Of a stretch of 46,355 bases of DNA, positions 1 through 7,976 are shown in pieces. A program made the translations under genes and the position numbers. Positions within the stretch are counted from its first letter, which is position 1; every line of letters begins with the position of its first letter. Source of the stretch: Fimenecus sp051881335 (GTDB lineage: Bacteria; Bacillota; Clostridia; Oscillospirales; Acutalibacteraceae); contig JBJEPR010000164.1 in the NCBI GenBank assembly GCA_051881335.1, forward strand, positions 1-46,355, written 5' to 3'. The notes beneath the pieces are model-generated. The model was given only the letters and a program-made list of their open reading frames with translations. It had not been told where the DNA came from and searched no databases.

Positions 1-1153
1 ACTCCAACACCGAAACATTGATGTCGCGCACCAATTCGAATACGGCGGCGATACCGTCGGCGGTGTTTAAGTCGTCATCCATCGCTTTACAGAACTGCTC
101 GCGGCGGCTGTCAAGTTGTTTTTTGATTTCCTCTGCATTTTCGGGAACGATGTCTCCCGCATTTTGCAATGCGAAATCCAAACTGTCGCGGCAGGTGTAA
201 AGGCGTACAAGCGACGCCTTGCACTGCTCGATAATATCCACGCTGTAATTGATAGGACTACGGTACTGGGAAGAAATCATCAAATAGCGAATCGGCTCAT
301 AGCCGTATTTTTCGGCGACATCGCGCACGGTGAAGAAATTGCCCAAGGACTTGGACATTTTCACATTATCCACATTGATATAGCCGTTGTGCATCCAATA
401 CTTTGCAAACGGCACGCCGTTGCAGCACTCGCTTTGCGCGATTTCGTTTTCGTGGTGCGGGAAAATCAAATCCTGCCCGCCGCAGTGAATATCAATCGTA
501 TCGCCGAGATAGCGGCGCACCATCGCCGAGCACTCGATGTGCCAGCCGGGTCTGCCCTTGCCCCACGGGGAATCCCACGCAGGCTCGCCGGGCTTTGCAC
601 CTTTCCAAAGGGCAAAATCCATCGGTTCTTTTTTGCGTTCGCCGATGTTGATGCGCGCGCCCGCCTCCAAGTCTTCCAGCGGCTGATGCGACAGCTTGCC
701 GTACTCCTTAAACTTTTTGGGGCTGAAATACACATCGCCGTTTTCCACGGGATACGCATAGCCCTTTTCCACAAGCGTTGAAATAATCGAAATAATCTCG
801 TCGATATTTTCGGTGGCTTTGGGGTGCACGGTCGCCTCGCGAATGTTCATCCCCTTCACATCCGTCCAAAATTCTTCGATATATTTCTCGGAAACGGTTT
901 TATAATCCGTGCCCTCTTCGTTGGCGCGTTTGATAATTTTGTCGTCAATATCGGTGAAATTCTGCACAAAATTCACCTTGTAGCCGCGGTATTCCAGATA
1001 GCGGCGGAAGGTGTCAAACACGCAAAGCGGACGGGCATTGCCGATGTGAATAAAGTTATACACCGTCGGCCCGCAGGCGTAAATTTTGACCTCGCCCGGG
1101 GTAATGGTTTCCAGTTCCTCTTTTTTTCTCGTGAGCGTATTGTAAATGCGCAT
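1..1153 (-). CDS. cysS: Cysteinyl-tRNA synthetase, 3' end beyond the window
   Basis: The enzyme charges tRNA-Cys with cysteine in the cytoplasm. The minus-strand reading frame starts at 1153 and stays open to base 1, giving about 384 of the roughly 460 residues usual for the family, so the C-terminal anticodon-binding part lies outside. Visible signatures are the N-terminal CGPTVYNFIHIGNARP stretch (zinc-site Cys and the HIGH-type motif near residues 36-39), a central WHIECSAM block with GGQDLIFPHHENE, and the KMSKSLGN loop. The start has AAAGGAGAATAG upstream, inside the cysE 3' end. It lies 3 bases after the cysE stop, so both genes form one operon under the T-box leader at 1828-2078. Confidence 0.96.
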   Translation of the reverse strand, partial: MRIYNTLTRKKEELETITPGEVKIYACGPTVYNFIHIGNARPLCVFDTFRRYLEYRGYKVNFVQNFTDIDDKIIKRANEEGTDYKTVSEKYIEEFWTDVKGMNIREATVHPKATENIDEIISIISTLVEKGYAYPVENGDVYFSPKKFKEYGKLSHQPLEDLEAGARINIGERKKEPMDFALWKGAKPGEPAWDSPWGKGRPGWHIECSAMVRRYLGDTIDIHCGGQDLIFPHHENEIAQSECCNGVPFAKYWMHNGYINVDNVKMSKSLGNFFTVRDVAEKYGYEPIRYLMISSQYRSPINYSVDIIEQCKASLVRLYTCRDSLDFALQNAGDIVPENAEEIKKQLDSRREQFCKAMDDDLNTADGIAAVFELVRDINVSVLE

Positions 1154-1156
1154 AAT

Positions 1157-1807
1157 CTATTCTCCTTTGTTTTCTGTATTCTTGTAAGCTCCCAATTCCT
1201 TTTGCAAGCGTTCCACCTGCACACGCATACGGCAAAGCTCCTGTGAAACAGGGTCTGGAATGTGCACCTGGTCGAGGCTGTCTACGCGCAAGCCGTTGCG
1301 CTTAACTACGCGTGCGGGCACACCCACGGCGGTACAGTCGGGCGGAATTTCCTCCAACACCACGGCGCCTGCGGCAATGTTGGAATTGTCGCCGACCTTA
1401 AACGGGCCTAAGACCTTTGCACCCGCGCCAATCATCACACCGTTGCCGATGGTCGGGTGGCGTTTGCCGGTATCCTTACCCGTACCGCCCAAAGTCACGC
1501 CCTGATAAATCGTTACATCGTCGCCGATTTCAGCGGTTTCGCCGATGACAACACCGGTACCGTGGTCAATGAAAAACCGTCTGCCGATGGTTGCGGCGGG
1601 GTGAATTTCAATACCGGTTTTGCGTGCGGCGCGCTGAGACACATACCGCGCCCAAAACTTGTGGTTGTGCCGCCAAAGCCAATTCGCGCGGCGGTGCATA
1701 CGGATTGCCTTCAACCCCGGGTACAGCAGTAAAATCTGTAAAGTAGAGGTCGCCGCAGGGTCTCGTTCTTTGACGGCGGCTATATCCTCTTTTAAGCGTT
1801 CAAACAT
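1157..1807 (-). CDS. cysE: Serine O-acetyltransferase
   Basis: It makes O-acetylserine from serine and acetyl-CoA, the first committed step of cysteine synthesis. The 216-residue protein is the short Gram-positive form. It has an N-terminal helical part (about 1-65) followed by left-handed beta-helix hexapeptide repeats with the hallmark HPAATIGRRFFIDHGTGVVI, GETAEIGDDVTIYQGVTLGG and GAGAKVLGPF segments, including the catalytic DHGTG histidine. A strong GGAGGAG precedes the ATG. It is the first gene after a cysteine-type T-box leader and is followed directly by cysS, so cysteine supply and tRNA-Cys charging are controlled together by uncharged tRNA-Cys. Confidence 0.96.
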   Translation of the reverse strand: MFERLKEDIAAVKERDPAATSTLQILLLYPGLKAIRMHRRANWLWRHNHKFWARYVSQRAARKTGIEIHPAATIGRRFFIDHGTGVVIGETAEIGDDVTIYQGVTLGGTGKDTGKRHPTIGNGVMIGAGAKVLGPFKVGDNSNIAAGAVVLEEIPPDCTAVGVPARVVKRNGLRVDSLDQVHIPDPVSQELCRMRVQVERLQKELGAYKNTENKGE

Positions 1808-1827
1808 TCGGACTCCTCCAAAATCCT

Positions 1828-1869
1828 AAAAAAGCAAAACGCCCACACTGCCCGAAAAGACGGACAGCG
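1828..1869 (-). terminator. T-box intrinsic terminator
   Basis: Hairpin CGCTGTCCG (1869-1861) with CGGGCAGTG (1854-1846), 9 pairs with two G-U, loop TCTTTT. It is followed by TTTTGCTTTTTT. Its 5' arm shares bases 1869-1867 with the antiterminator helix, so the two structures exclude each other. Confidence 0.8.
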
Positions 1870-2078
1870 AAGGCGAAAAATTCGCGGTTCCACTTCGCAT
1901 TTATTACTCAAAGCGCCTTAACGCGGCAAACGGACAAGGATACTTCGAAAAATGCGGTTCCCCTTGCCTGCTCGGGAGGGCATTTTGCAAAAACCGACTT
2001 TAAGCGCGCTTGCAGCCTGTGACGCGCTCTCTCTGCAAAGGGAAGCTTCTGCTACTTTTCTCCGTCAAAGCAGTTCAC
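1828..2078 (-). promoter_or_regulatory. T-box riboswitch (cysteine) with a doubled antiterminator-like element
   Basis: Read on the minus strand, the cysE leader has a Stem I region with the AGTA and CAGAGAGAG signatures of clostridial T-boxes. A candidate specifier TGC (Cys) lies at 1989-1987, followed by A. A canonical T-box core GAAGTGGAACCGCG lies at 1896-1883. The helix GCGAAG/CTTCGC (1898-1893 with 1872-1867) is the antiterminator. The base at the N position of TGGN is A, which fits the U73 discriminator of tRNA-Cys. A second, degenerate T-box core (AAGGGGAACCGC, 1965-1954) sits upstream inside its own helix GGCAAGG/CCTTGTC (1968-1962 with 1939-1933). Only one Stem I is visible. The specifier assignment is inference. 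Confidence 0.9.
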
Positions 2079-2084
2079 TAATAC

Positions 2085-2090
2085 AGTATA
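2085..2090 (-). promoter_or_regulatory. Probable extended -10 of the cysES leader
   Basis: TATACT at 2090-2085 is preceded by TGC, giving an extended -10, and lies about 10 bases upstream of the T-box leader. No good -35 is seen. It lies between the pgsA stop and the leader. Confidence 0.5.
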
Positions 2091-2115
2091 GCACAAAGTA
2101 TGAAAAAATGCACCA

Positions 2116-2706
2116 TTATTTTGTGTAATCAATCACTTTTTTGCTGTCAATCACATAAATCACGCCCGAAATCACCGTCAAAATTGCCGTAATCCACAAA
2201 AGGATATTGGAAATGAGCGCCAAAGAGGGCATTTTTTCGTACCACACGGGATTGTAGGTTGCAAGCAAAGTATATACTTCTCCAAGCAACATAATGACAA
2301 TCGTAAAAGTCATTTGACTGACGGTTTTGAGTTTGCCCCAAATATTGGCGGGAATGACCACGCCGTCGGCGGCGGCAATCATACGAATGGACGCGACAGT
2401 GAATTCGCGGGTTAACACAATCATCACAATCCAAATGTTGCAAAGCCCCATTTGCATAAATGCAAGCAATGCCGAGGTGGTTAAAATCTTGTCGGCAATC
2501 GGGTCTAAGAGCTTGCCGAAATTGGTAATTTGGTTGTTTTTGCGCGCAAGTTTGCCGTCAATCGCGTCGGTAATCGCCGCAATCGAATACACAATCGTGG
2601 CAATCAAAAAACGGTGCGGGAGCGACTCCCACAAAATCAGCGCCAAATAAATCGGCGTAATGATGATACGCGCAATGGTCAGTTTATTGGGGGTGTTGAG
2701 CTTCAT
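2116..2706 (-). CDS. pgsA: CDP-diacylglycerol--glycerol-3-phosphate 3-phosphatidyltransferase
   Basis: This integral membrane enzyme makes phosphatidylglycerol phosphate from CDP-diacylglycerol and glycerol-3-phosphate, the first step to phosphatidylglycerol and cardiolipin. The 196-residue protein has the CDP-alcohol phosphotransferase signature DG-x2-AR-x8-G-x3-D-x3-D, read as DAIDGKLARKNN followed by FGKLLDPIADK (about residues 47-72). Several hydrophobic segments lie on both sides. Its ATG overlaps the rimO stop (ATGA), so it is the last gene of recA-recX-rimO-pgsA; the rimO-pgsA pairing is common in Clostridia. Confidence 0.95.
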   Translation of the reverse strand: MKLNTPNKLTIARIIITPIYLALILWESLPHRFLIATIVYSIAAITDAIDGKLARKNNQITNFGKLLDPIADKILTTSALLAFMQMGLCNIWIVMIVLTREFTVASIRMIAAADGVVIPANIWGKLKTVSQMTFTIVIMLLGEVYTLLATYNPVWYEKMPSLALISNILLWITAILTVISGVIYVIDSKKVIDYTK

Positions 2707-4031
2707 ACAACTTCTCCGATCAAATCATAGTCTAAGACATCAAAGATTTCGACTTCTACAAACTCCCCTTCGTGCAGTTCATACCCACAGGTGAATTTCA
2801 CCTGTCCGTCAATCTCGGGCGCGTCACGGTAAGTTCTGCCGAAATAGCTGTCGGTATACGGGTCATACCCCTCGACCACGGTTTTGAGAATTTTGCCGAT
2901 GTTTTCGCGGTTGCGTTCCTCAAAAATGCGATACTGCATTTCCATAATCACTTCGCCGCGCTCTTTTTTCACATCTTCGTCGATTTGGTTGGACAGTGCT
3001 GCGGCAGGCGTGCCCTCCTCGGGCGAATAAGCAAAGCAACCCAAGCGGTCAAACTGCGCCGCTTTCACAAAATCGCACAGCGTCTCGAAGGCTTCTTCCG
3101 TTTCGCCGGGGAAGCCGGTAATGAGCGTGGTGCGAATGACCGCGTCGGGAATTTTTGCGCGGATCTTTTCAACAAGCGCAAGCAGGCTTTCTTGGTCGCC
3201 CTTGCGGTTCATCGCCTTTAACACATTTGCATCGGCGTGCTGCATCGGAATATCGAAATACTTTGCGATATTATCGCAGGATGCGACAACCTCCAAAAGC
3301 TCGTCGGTGATGCGTTCAGGGTAGCAGTACAGCACCCGAATCCACTCGATACCCTCGATTTTCGAGAGCGCCTTTAACAGTGCGGGCAGGGCGGATTTTC
3401 CGTATAAATCCTCGCCGTAACGGGTAGTATCCTGCGCGACAACCACCAATTCTTTCACGCCGCGCGCCGCCAAATCCTTTGCTTCCGCCAAAATATCCTC
3501 CGGCGGACGACTGCGAAATTCCCCACGAATGGACGGAATGGCACAATAGGTGCAGTGGTTAGAGCACCCCTCGGCAATTTTTAAATAGGCAAACCACGAG
3601 GGCGTCGTCAACAACCGTTCGCCCGAAAGCGGCAGGCAGGTTTTGTCGCCGAAGGTTTCCACATTCGATTCGCCGCCCAGCACGCGGTCACAAATCGCGC
3701 AAATGTCACCGTTGGAGCCAAGACCCACCACGGCGTCAATCTCGGGAATTTCTTTTAAAATTTCTTCGCGGTAGCGCTCGGCAAGGCAGCCGGTCACAAT
3801 AATTTTGCCGATAATCCCCTCTTTTTTGAGTTCCGCCATATCCAATATATTCTCAATGGCTTCTTTTTTTGCATCCTCAATAAAGCCGCAGGTGTTGATA
3901 ATGACGGCGTCTACACCGTCCACCTCGTCGGTGATGATATATCCGTTTTCGGCAAGGCGTGCAAGCATCAGCTCAGCGTCCACCTGATTTTTGGGACACC
4001 CGAGCGAAATCATACCGATTTTTTTAGGCAT
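2703..4031 (-). CDS. rimO: Ribosomal protein S12 methylthiotransferase
   Basis: This radical SAM enzyme adds a methylthio group to an aspartate of ribosomal protein S12. The N-terminal MTTase domain begins KIGMISLGCPKNQVDAE with the conserved early Cys. The radical SAM centre is CSNHCTYC, followed by AIPSIRG. A C-terminal TRAM domain ends near the stop. I chose ATG at 4031 because GAGGAG ends 7 bases upstream; the in-frame ATG at 4037 has only one base between it and that site. The gene overlaps both recX and pgsA and is cotranscribed with them. Its length (442 residues) is normal. Confidence 0.95.
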   Translation of the reverse strand: MPKKIGMISLGCPKNQVDAELMLARLAENGYIITDEVDGVDAVIINTCGFIEDAKKEAIENILDMAELKKEGIIGKIIVTGCLAERYREEILKEIPEIDAVVGLGSNGDICAICDRVLGGESNVETFGDKTCLPLSGERLLTTPSWFAYLKIAEGCSNHCTYCAIPSIRGEFRSRPPEDILAEAKDLAARGVKELVVVAQDTTRYGEDLYGKSALPALLKALSKIEGIEWIRVLYCYPERITDELLEVVASCDNIAKYFDIPMQHADANVLKAMNRKGDQESLLALVEKIRAKIPDAVIRTTLITGFPGETEEAFETLCDFVKAAQFDRLGCFAYSPEEGTPAAALSNQIDEDVKKERGEVIMEMQYRIFEERNRENIGKILKTVVEGYDPYTDSYFGRTYRDAPEIDGQVKFTCGYELHEGEFVEVEIFDVLDYDLIGEVV

Positions 4032-4650
4032 CGTCATACTCCTCTGTTTCTACATCATATTCACGCAAGGCGTCACGGATTTCCCCGTAGGTATAGCCCA
4101 AACGCAAAAGTCCGTTTACGGCACGGCGCTTGGCTTTTTCATCGCTTGACAGCGCGTCACGGTATTTTCCGCGCAACAGTAATATAATACGGTTTTCTGC
4201 GTCTTTGTCAAGTCCTTCAAGGGCATTTTCAGCAGTTTCTCGGTCAATTCCCTTTTGCTGTAATTCGGTTTGAATACGCCGCATACCGAAATGCTTGTGC
4301 TCGTATAATTCGCGCGCGTAATTTTCGGCAAAGCGCGCTTCATCAATAAATCCGAGCGCTTCTGCCTTTTCGATTGCCGCCGTGCACACTTCTTTTGGAT
4401 ATTTTTGCGACAGTTTGCGCAACAGTTCTTTTTTGGTATGGTCGCGCCGCGACAGCAAATCGAGCGCGCTGTTATAAGCACGGCGAAAGCTGACCGCTTC
4501 TTCCAAAGCAGTCAGCTCCTCGTTGTCAATCTCTTTTAAATTGTGCCATTTTTCGGAAAACCAAAATGCGTCATCCACCGTCAAACGGTATTCGTCATCA
4601 ATAAAAATATGGATTTTATGCAGTTTTCCGGGCTTGTAGGTCAATTTCAT
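4024..4650 (-). CDS. recX: Regulatory protein RecX
   Basis: RecX binds RecA filaments and limits their growth. The 208-residue protein shows the RecX pattern of tandem three-helix repeats, with motifs such as SRRDHTKKELLRKLSQK, LGFIDEARFAENYARE and FGMRRIQTELQQKGI. The N-terminal KLTYKPGKLHKIHIFIDDEY segment is typical of Gram-positive RecX. Its ATG overlaps the recA stop (ATGA), which is the classical recA-recX coupling and places it in the SOS-controlled transcript. Confidence 0.93.
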   Translation of the reverse strand: MKLTYKPGKLHKIHIFIDDEYRLTVDDAFWFSEKWHNLKEIDNEELTALEEAVSFRRAYNSALDLLSRRDHTKKELLRKLSQKYPKEVCTAAIEKAEALGFIDEARFAENYARELYEHKHFGMRRIQTELQQKGIDRETAENALEGLDKDAENRIILLLRGKYRDALSSDEKAKRRAVNGLLRLGYTYGEIRDALREYDVETEEYDDA

Positions 4651-5768
4651 TCGTCGTCATCCACAGCCACATCAATTTTGGCGCGTGCCGCTGCCTTGGT
4701 CGTGGCAACCGGTTTGTAAGCAATCGGCTCGTCGGCAGGGTCAACCGCCTTTTCTGCCGATTTGGCAGGTGCTTCCGACGCACTGTTTGCCATTTGTTCA
4801 CGCACCTGTTTTTCGATTTCGGCGCAAAGCTTTTCGTCGGAACGGAACAGATTTTTCACATTGTCTCTGCCCTGCCCGAGGCGCTCGCCGTTATAGGAGA
4901 ACCACGCGCCGCTCTTTTTGACGATGCCCAATTCCACAGCGGCGTCGAGCACCTCACCGACGCGGGAAATCCCCTCACCGTACATAATGTCGAATTCTGC
5001 GGTTTTGAAAGGCGGTGCAACCTTGTTTTTCACGATTTTGACCTTGGTGCGTGAGCCGATAAACTCCCCGCCCGTCCCCTTTAACGATTCCACGCGGCGC
5101 ACATCGATGCGCATGGTCGCATAGAATTTCAGCGCTCTGCCGCCGGTGGTAACTTCGGGATTGCCGTACACCACGCCGACCTTTTCACGCAACTGGTTAA
5201 TAAATATAATCACGGTGTTCGATTTGGAGATAACGCCCGTTAATTTACGAAGTGCCTGCGACATTAAGCGCGCGTGTAAGCCAACATGGCTGTCGCCCAT
5301 ATCGCCGTCAATTTCGGCGCGGGGCACAAGCGCCGCAACGGAGTCCACAACAATGACATCCAGTGCGCCCGAACGCGCCAACGCTTCAACAATTTCAAGC
5401 GCCTGTTCGCCGTTGTCGGGCTGAGAAACCAGCAGAGAGTCCACATCCACCCCCAAATGCTCGGCATACACGGGGTCGAGCGCGTGCTCGGCATCGACAA
5501 ACGCCGCGTCGCCGCCTGCCTTTTGCGCTTCGGCGACAACATGGAGTGCGAGCGTGGTTTTACCGGAGGATTCCGGCCCGTAGATTTCAATAATTCTGCC
5601 TTTCGGCAAGCCCCCGATGCCGGTTGCAATATCTAAGGAAAGTGAACCGGTGGAAATCGCCTCCACATTCAGCGCCTTGCTTTCGCCCAAACGCATAATC
5701 GCGCCAGCGCCGTATTTTTTCTCAATTTGCGTTAAGGCGGTTTCCAGTGCTTTATTCTTCTCTGCCAT
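4647..5768 (-). CDS. recA: Recombinase RecA
   Basis: RecA is the strand-exchange ATPase that also triggers LexA cleavage. The 373-residue protein has Walker A GPESSGKTT (residues 64-72), VIVVDSVAALVP as Walker B, the INQLREKVGVVYGNPE loop region and the GGRALKFYATMRIDVRR core. The C-terminal tail carries alternating Ala/Lys stretches and ends in a DDDE acidic patch. The start has GGAGGACAAAAACG upstream. A LexA box lies 22 bases upstream of the ATG. It heads the operon with recX, rimO and pgsA. Confidence 0.98.
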   Translation of the reverse strand: MAEKNKALETALTQIEKKYGAGAIMRLGESKALNVEAISTGSLSLDIATGIGGLPKGRIIEIYGPESSGKTTLALHVVAEAQKAGGDAAFVDAEHALDPVYAEHLGVDVDSLLVSQPDNGEQALEIVEALARSGALDVIVVDSVAALVPRAEIDGDMGDSHVGLHARLMSQALRKLTGVISKSNTVIIFINQLREKVGVVYGNPEVTTGGRALKFYATMRIDVRRVESLKGTGGEFIGSRTKVKIVKNKVAPPFKTAEFDIMYGEGISRVGEVLDAAVELGIVKKSGAWFSYNGERLGQGRDNVKNLFRSDEKLCAEIEKQVREQMANSASEAPAKSAEKAVDPADEPIAYKPVATTKAAARAKIDVAVDDDE

Positions 5769-5789
5769 CGTTTTTGTCCTCCGAATCGT

Positions 5790-5838
5790 ACAAATGTTCG
5801 TTTGAGTGAATTATATAATAAAAGAAAAGAAATTGCAA
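5790..5838 (-). promoter_or_regulatory. recA promoter with LexA (SOS) box
   Basis: On the minus strand, -35 TTGCAA (5838-5833), a 17-base spacer and -10 TATAAT (5815-5810) precede CGAACATTTGTACG (5800-5787), close to the Gram-positive LexA consensus CGAACRNRYGTTYG. The box overlaps the expected transcription start. The 11-mer CGAACATTTGT recurs exactly twice more in the window, at 24210-24220 and 24268-24278. Confidence 0.85.
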
Positions 5839-5917
5839 TAGTTTTTTTCGATTTTGCAGTGTGTGTCCGCAAAATCGGACATTTTCGCGCGTTTTTTCAG
5901 AAATTTCAAAAAAATGC

Positions 5918-5946
5918 TTGCATTTCTTTTCGGTTTCTGTTAATAT
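5918..5946 (+). promoter_or_regulatory. rpmB promoter
   Basis: TTGCAT (5918-5923), a 17-base spacer and TAATAT (5941-5946) lie 35 bases upstream of the rpmB ATG. It is divergent from the recA promoter. Confidence 0.65.
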
Positions 5947-5981
5947 ATTGGCTGTTACTGAACAAAGGGAGGTGCCTCGTA

Positions 5982-6170
5982 ATGGCTAAATGTGAATTCT
6001 GCGGTAAAGATGTCGCGTTCGGCATCAAAGTTTCTCACTCCCACAGACGTTCCAACAGAACTTGGAAGCCCAATGTAAAAAGAGTGAAAGCGATTGTAAA
6101 CGGCTCTCCTAAAAGAGTGTACGCTTGCACACGCTGCCTGCGCTCGGGCAAGGTTACCCGCGCGGTTTAA
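5982..6170 (+). CDS. rpmB: 50S ribosomal protein L28
   Basis: Structural protein of the large ribosomal subunit. The 62-residue sequence starts MAKCEFCGKDVAFGIKVSHS and contains RTWKPNVKRVK and a second Cys pair CTRCLRSGKV. The CxxC pairs mark the zinc-binding paralogue form of L28. The start is set by AAAGGGAGG about 9 bases upstream of the ATG. It is a single-gene unit followed by an intrinsic terminator at 6193-6220. Confidence 0.97.
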   Translation: MAKCEFCGKDVAFGIKVSHSHRRSNRTWKPNVKRVKAIVNGSPKRVYACTRCLRSGKVTRAV

Positions 6171-6192
6171 TTGCAATTAACCGAAAAGATTT

Positions 6193-6220
6193 AACGCTCG
6201 CCTTTCGGCGGGCGTTTTTT
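6193..6220 (+). terminator. rpmB terminator
   Basis: Hairpin AACGCTCGCC / GGCGGGCGTT with loop TTTC, followed by a T run. Confidence 0.85.
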
Positions 6221-6345
6221 CGTTTCTCTATGCGCCGCACCCGAAAAATATGCACACAAATTTTTATGTGTGCATAGTATGGAATGAAAGCGGCGGGAAC
6301 ACCCGACAAAACGCTTTCGACCCCTTAGGGGAAAGGAGGAGCATC

Positions 6346-6495
6346 ATGAACTTCTGCGGGTTCGGTAACAATAGTTTGCTGATTCTTGTCATTATCATTA
6401 TCCTGCTTTCGGATAACGGCTTTGGCTGCGGCTGCTGCTGCGGGCATGACCGTGATCGTGACAGAGATTGTGACTGCGGCTGTGGCTGCTGCTAA
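6346..6495 (+). CDS. Small Cys-rich membrane protein, unknown function
   Basis: A 49-residue protein with a very good ribosome binding site (GGGGAAAGGAGG) 6 bases before the ATG at 6346; an earlier in-frame ATG at 6250 lacks one. It starts MNFCGFGNN, has one hydrophobic segment (about residues 9-24, SLLILVIIIILL), then a tail of Gly/Cys runs around GHDRDRDRD that ends CDCGCGCC. Eleven of the 49 residues are Cys. The layout (short GFGNN head, one helix, Gly/Cys tail) recalls small YjcZ-like sporulation or coat peptides, but I cannot assign it. A strong hairpin follows at 6506-6539. Metal binding is inference only. Confidence 0.6.
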   Translation: MNFCGFGNNSLLILVIIIILLSDNGFGCGCCCGHDRDRDRDCDCGCGCC

Positions 6496-6505
6496 TCGTC
6501 ACACA

Positions 6506-6539
6506 AAGAACCGCGGGCGGGTTTCCGCTCGCGGTTCTT
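6506..6539. terminator. Strong bidirectional hairpin between the small Cys-rich gene and rnfB
   Basis: AAGAACCGCGGGCGG (6506-6520), loop GTTT, CCGCTCGCGGTTCTT: 15 pairs with one G-U. It is T-rich on both exits, so it can end the plus-strand gene and the minus-strand rnf operon. Confidence 0.8.
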
Positions 6540-6565
6540 CCTTTTCCTGTAAATTCTGTTTTGCT

Positions 6566-7375
6566 TTATGCTTTGCCCAAGGTGAGCAAATGAATTGCAC
6601 CCACGGGGCACTCTTGTGCACATTTGCCGCAGCCGATACACTTTTCATAATCTACATGTGCGGTGTTATTGGTGACTTTGACCGCGTCACTCTCGCAAAC
6701 CTTTTGGCATTTCATACAGCCGATACAGCCAACCGTGCATTCTTTGCGTGTGAATGCGCCTTTATTATGGTTTTTGCAAAGTACCGCCGCTTTTGTCTCA
6801 TACAGCGGCACAAGCTCTATAAGCTGTTTCGGACAAGTGGCAATGCATTTTTTGCACGCCTTGCATTTGAGCGGGTCTACGCGCGCCACGGCGTCACAAA
6901 TGCGAATGGCATCATACGGACAAGCATTCACACAGTCGCCGTAGCCTAAGCACCCGTATACACATTCCTTTTGCCCACCGAACAGCTGTGCCGCCATTAC
7001 ACAGCTTTGCACACCGCTGTATTGCAGTTTTTGTTTGGAATTTTCGCACACGCCGTTGCAGTGCACCAACGCCGCCATCGGCTTGATATCCCCTGCGCTC
7101 ACGCCAAGAATTTCCGCCACGGCTTTGGCGGTTTCATTCCCGCCGGGCGCACACAGATTGGTCTCTGTCGCTTCGCCTTTGGAAAGCGCCGCCGCATAGC
7201 CGTCACAGCCCGAAAATCCACACGCACCGCAGTTCGCGCCCGGCAAAACTTCTCGAATTGCCTCGGCGGTCTCATCTTTCGGCACTGCCATCACGATAGA
7301 GGCAACCGCTAAGCCGATGCCGGCGATAAGCCCGATGCCGCCGACCAGCAACACCGCAAGTAAAATAGAATTCAT
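6566..7375 (-). CDS. rnfB: Rnf complex iron-sulfur subunit RnfB
   Basis: Membrane-anchored ferredoxin-type subunit of the Rnf ferredoxin:NAD oxidoreductase, the likely entry point for electrons from reduced ferredoxin. One N-terminal membrane helix (residues about 4-30) precedes the NCGACGFSGCDGYA cluster motif. Ferredoxin-type CxxCxxCxxxC motifs follow, including CKACKKCIATCP, CIGCMKCQKVCE and CIGCGKCAQECP. At 269 residues it is a normal clostridial RnfB. It is the last gene of the operon, 13 bases after rnfA, and a terminator-like hairpin lies beyond it. Confidence 0.95.
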   Translation of the reverse strand: MNSILLAVLLVGGIGLIAGIGLAVASIVMAVPKDETAEAIREVLPGANCGACGFSGCDGYAAALSKGEATETNLCAPGGNETAKAVAEILGVSAGDIKPMAALVHCNGVCENSKQKLQYSGVQSCVMAAQLFGGQKECVYGCLGYGDCVNACPYDAIRICDAVARVDPLKCKACKKCIATCPKQLIELVPLYETKAAVLCKNHNKGAFTRKECTVGCIGCMKCQKVCESDAVKVTNNTAHVDYEKCIGCGKCAQECPVGAIHLLTLGKA

Positions 7376-7388
7376 CGCTTTGCCTCCT

Positions 7389-7976
7389 TTATGCGAACAT
7401 ACCTTCGACCATACCCGTAAAGCCTAAAAACGAAAGGGACACTAAGCTCGCCGCCACCAAGGTGATAGGCAAGCCTTCCAAGAATTTCGGCACATTGCAG
7501 GACTCCAAACGCTCGCGCACGCCGGCGAACATCACCATTGCCACAAGGAAGCCGATGCCCGCGCCGAGCGAATTGACCATAGACTCCCAAAAAGTATAGC
7601 CGTTGTCAATGTTTAAAATGGTTACGCCGAGCACCGCGCAGTTGGTGGTAATCAGCGGCAGATAAATGCCGAGCGCATTGTAAAGCGCGGGAATGTATTT
7701 GCGCAGAACGATTTCGACCAACTGCACCAGCGCCGCAATCACGAGTATGAACACAATCGTCTGCAAATAGCCGAGATTGTGATTTTCCAAAAAGGTGTTA
7801 AGCGGATAGGTAACCGCGGTGGCAAGCAACATAACAAATATGACCGCCGCGCTCATACCAACCGCCGTATTGAGTTTCTTAGAAACGCCCAAAAACGGGC
7901 AAATGCCGAGGAATTTCGACAAAATATAGTTGTTGGTTAAAATGGCTGTCAATAAAATAGAAAAGAAGATTTTCAT
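7389..7976 (-). CDS. rnfA: Rnf complex membrane subunit RnfA
   Basis: Integral membrane subunit of Rnf, homologous to RnfE and NqrE. About six hydrophobic helices fill its 195 residues. The Cys in NNYILSKFLGICPFLGV and the TTNCAVLGV segment match the pair of conserved cysteines that hold a [2Fe-2S] cluster between RnfA and RnfE. Its ATG overlaps the rnfE stop (ATGA), and rnfB follows. Confidence 0.95.
   Translation of the reverse strand: MKIFFSILLTAILTNNYILSKFLGICPFLGVSKKLNTAVGMSAAVIFVMLLATAVTYPLNTFLENHNLGYLQTIVFILVIAALVQLVEIVLRKYIPALYNALGIYLPLITTNCAVLGVTILNIDNGYTFWESMVNSLGAGIGFLVAMVMFAGVRERLESCNVPKFLEGLPITLVAASLVSLSFLGFTGMVEGMFA

Noticed and set aside
116..781. 221-codon open frame on the plus strand
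   Set aside because: It is the antisense shadow of cysS, whose minus-strand protein is clearly recognisable.
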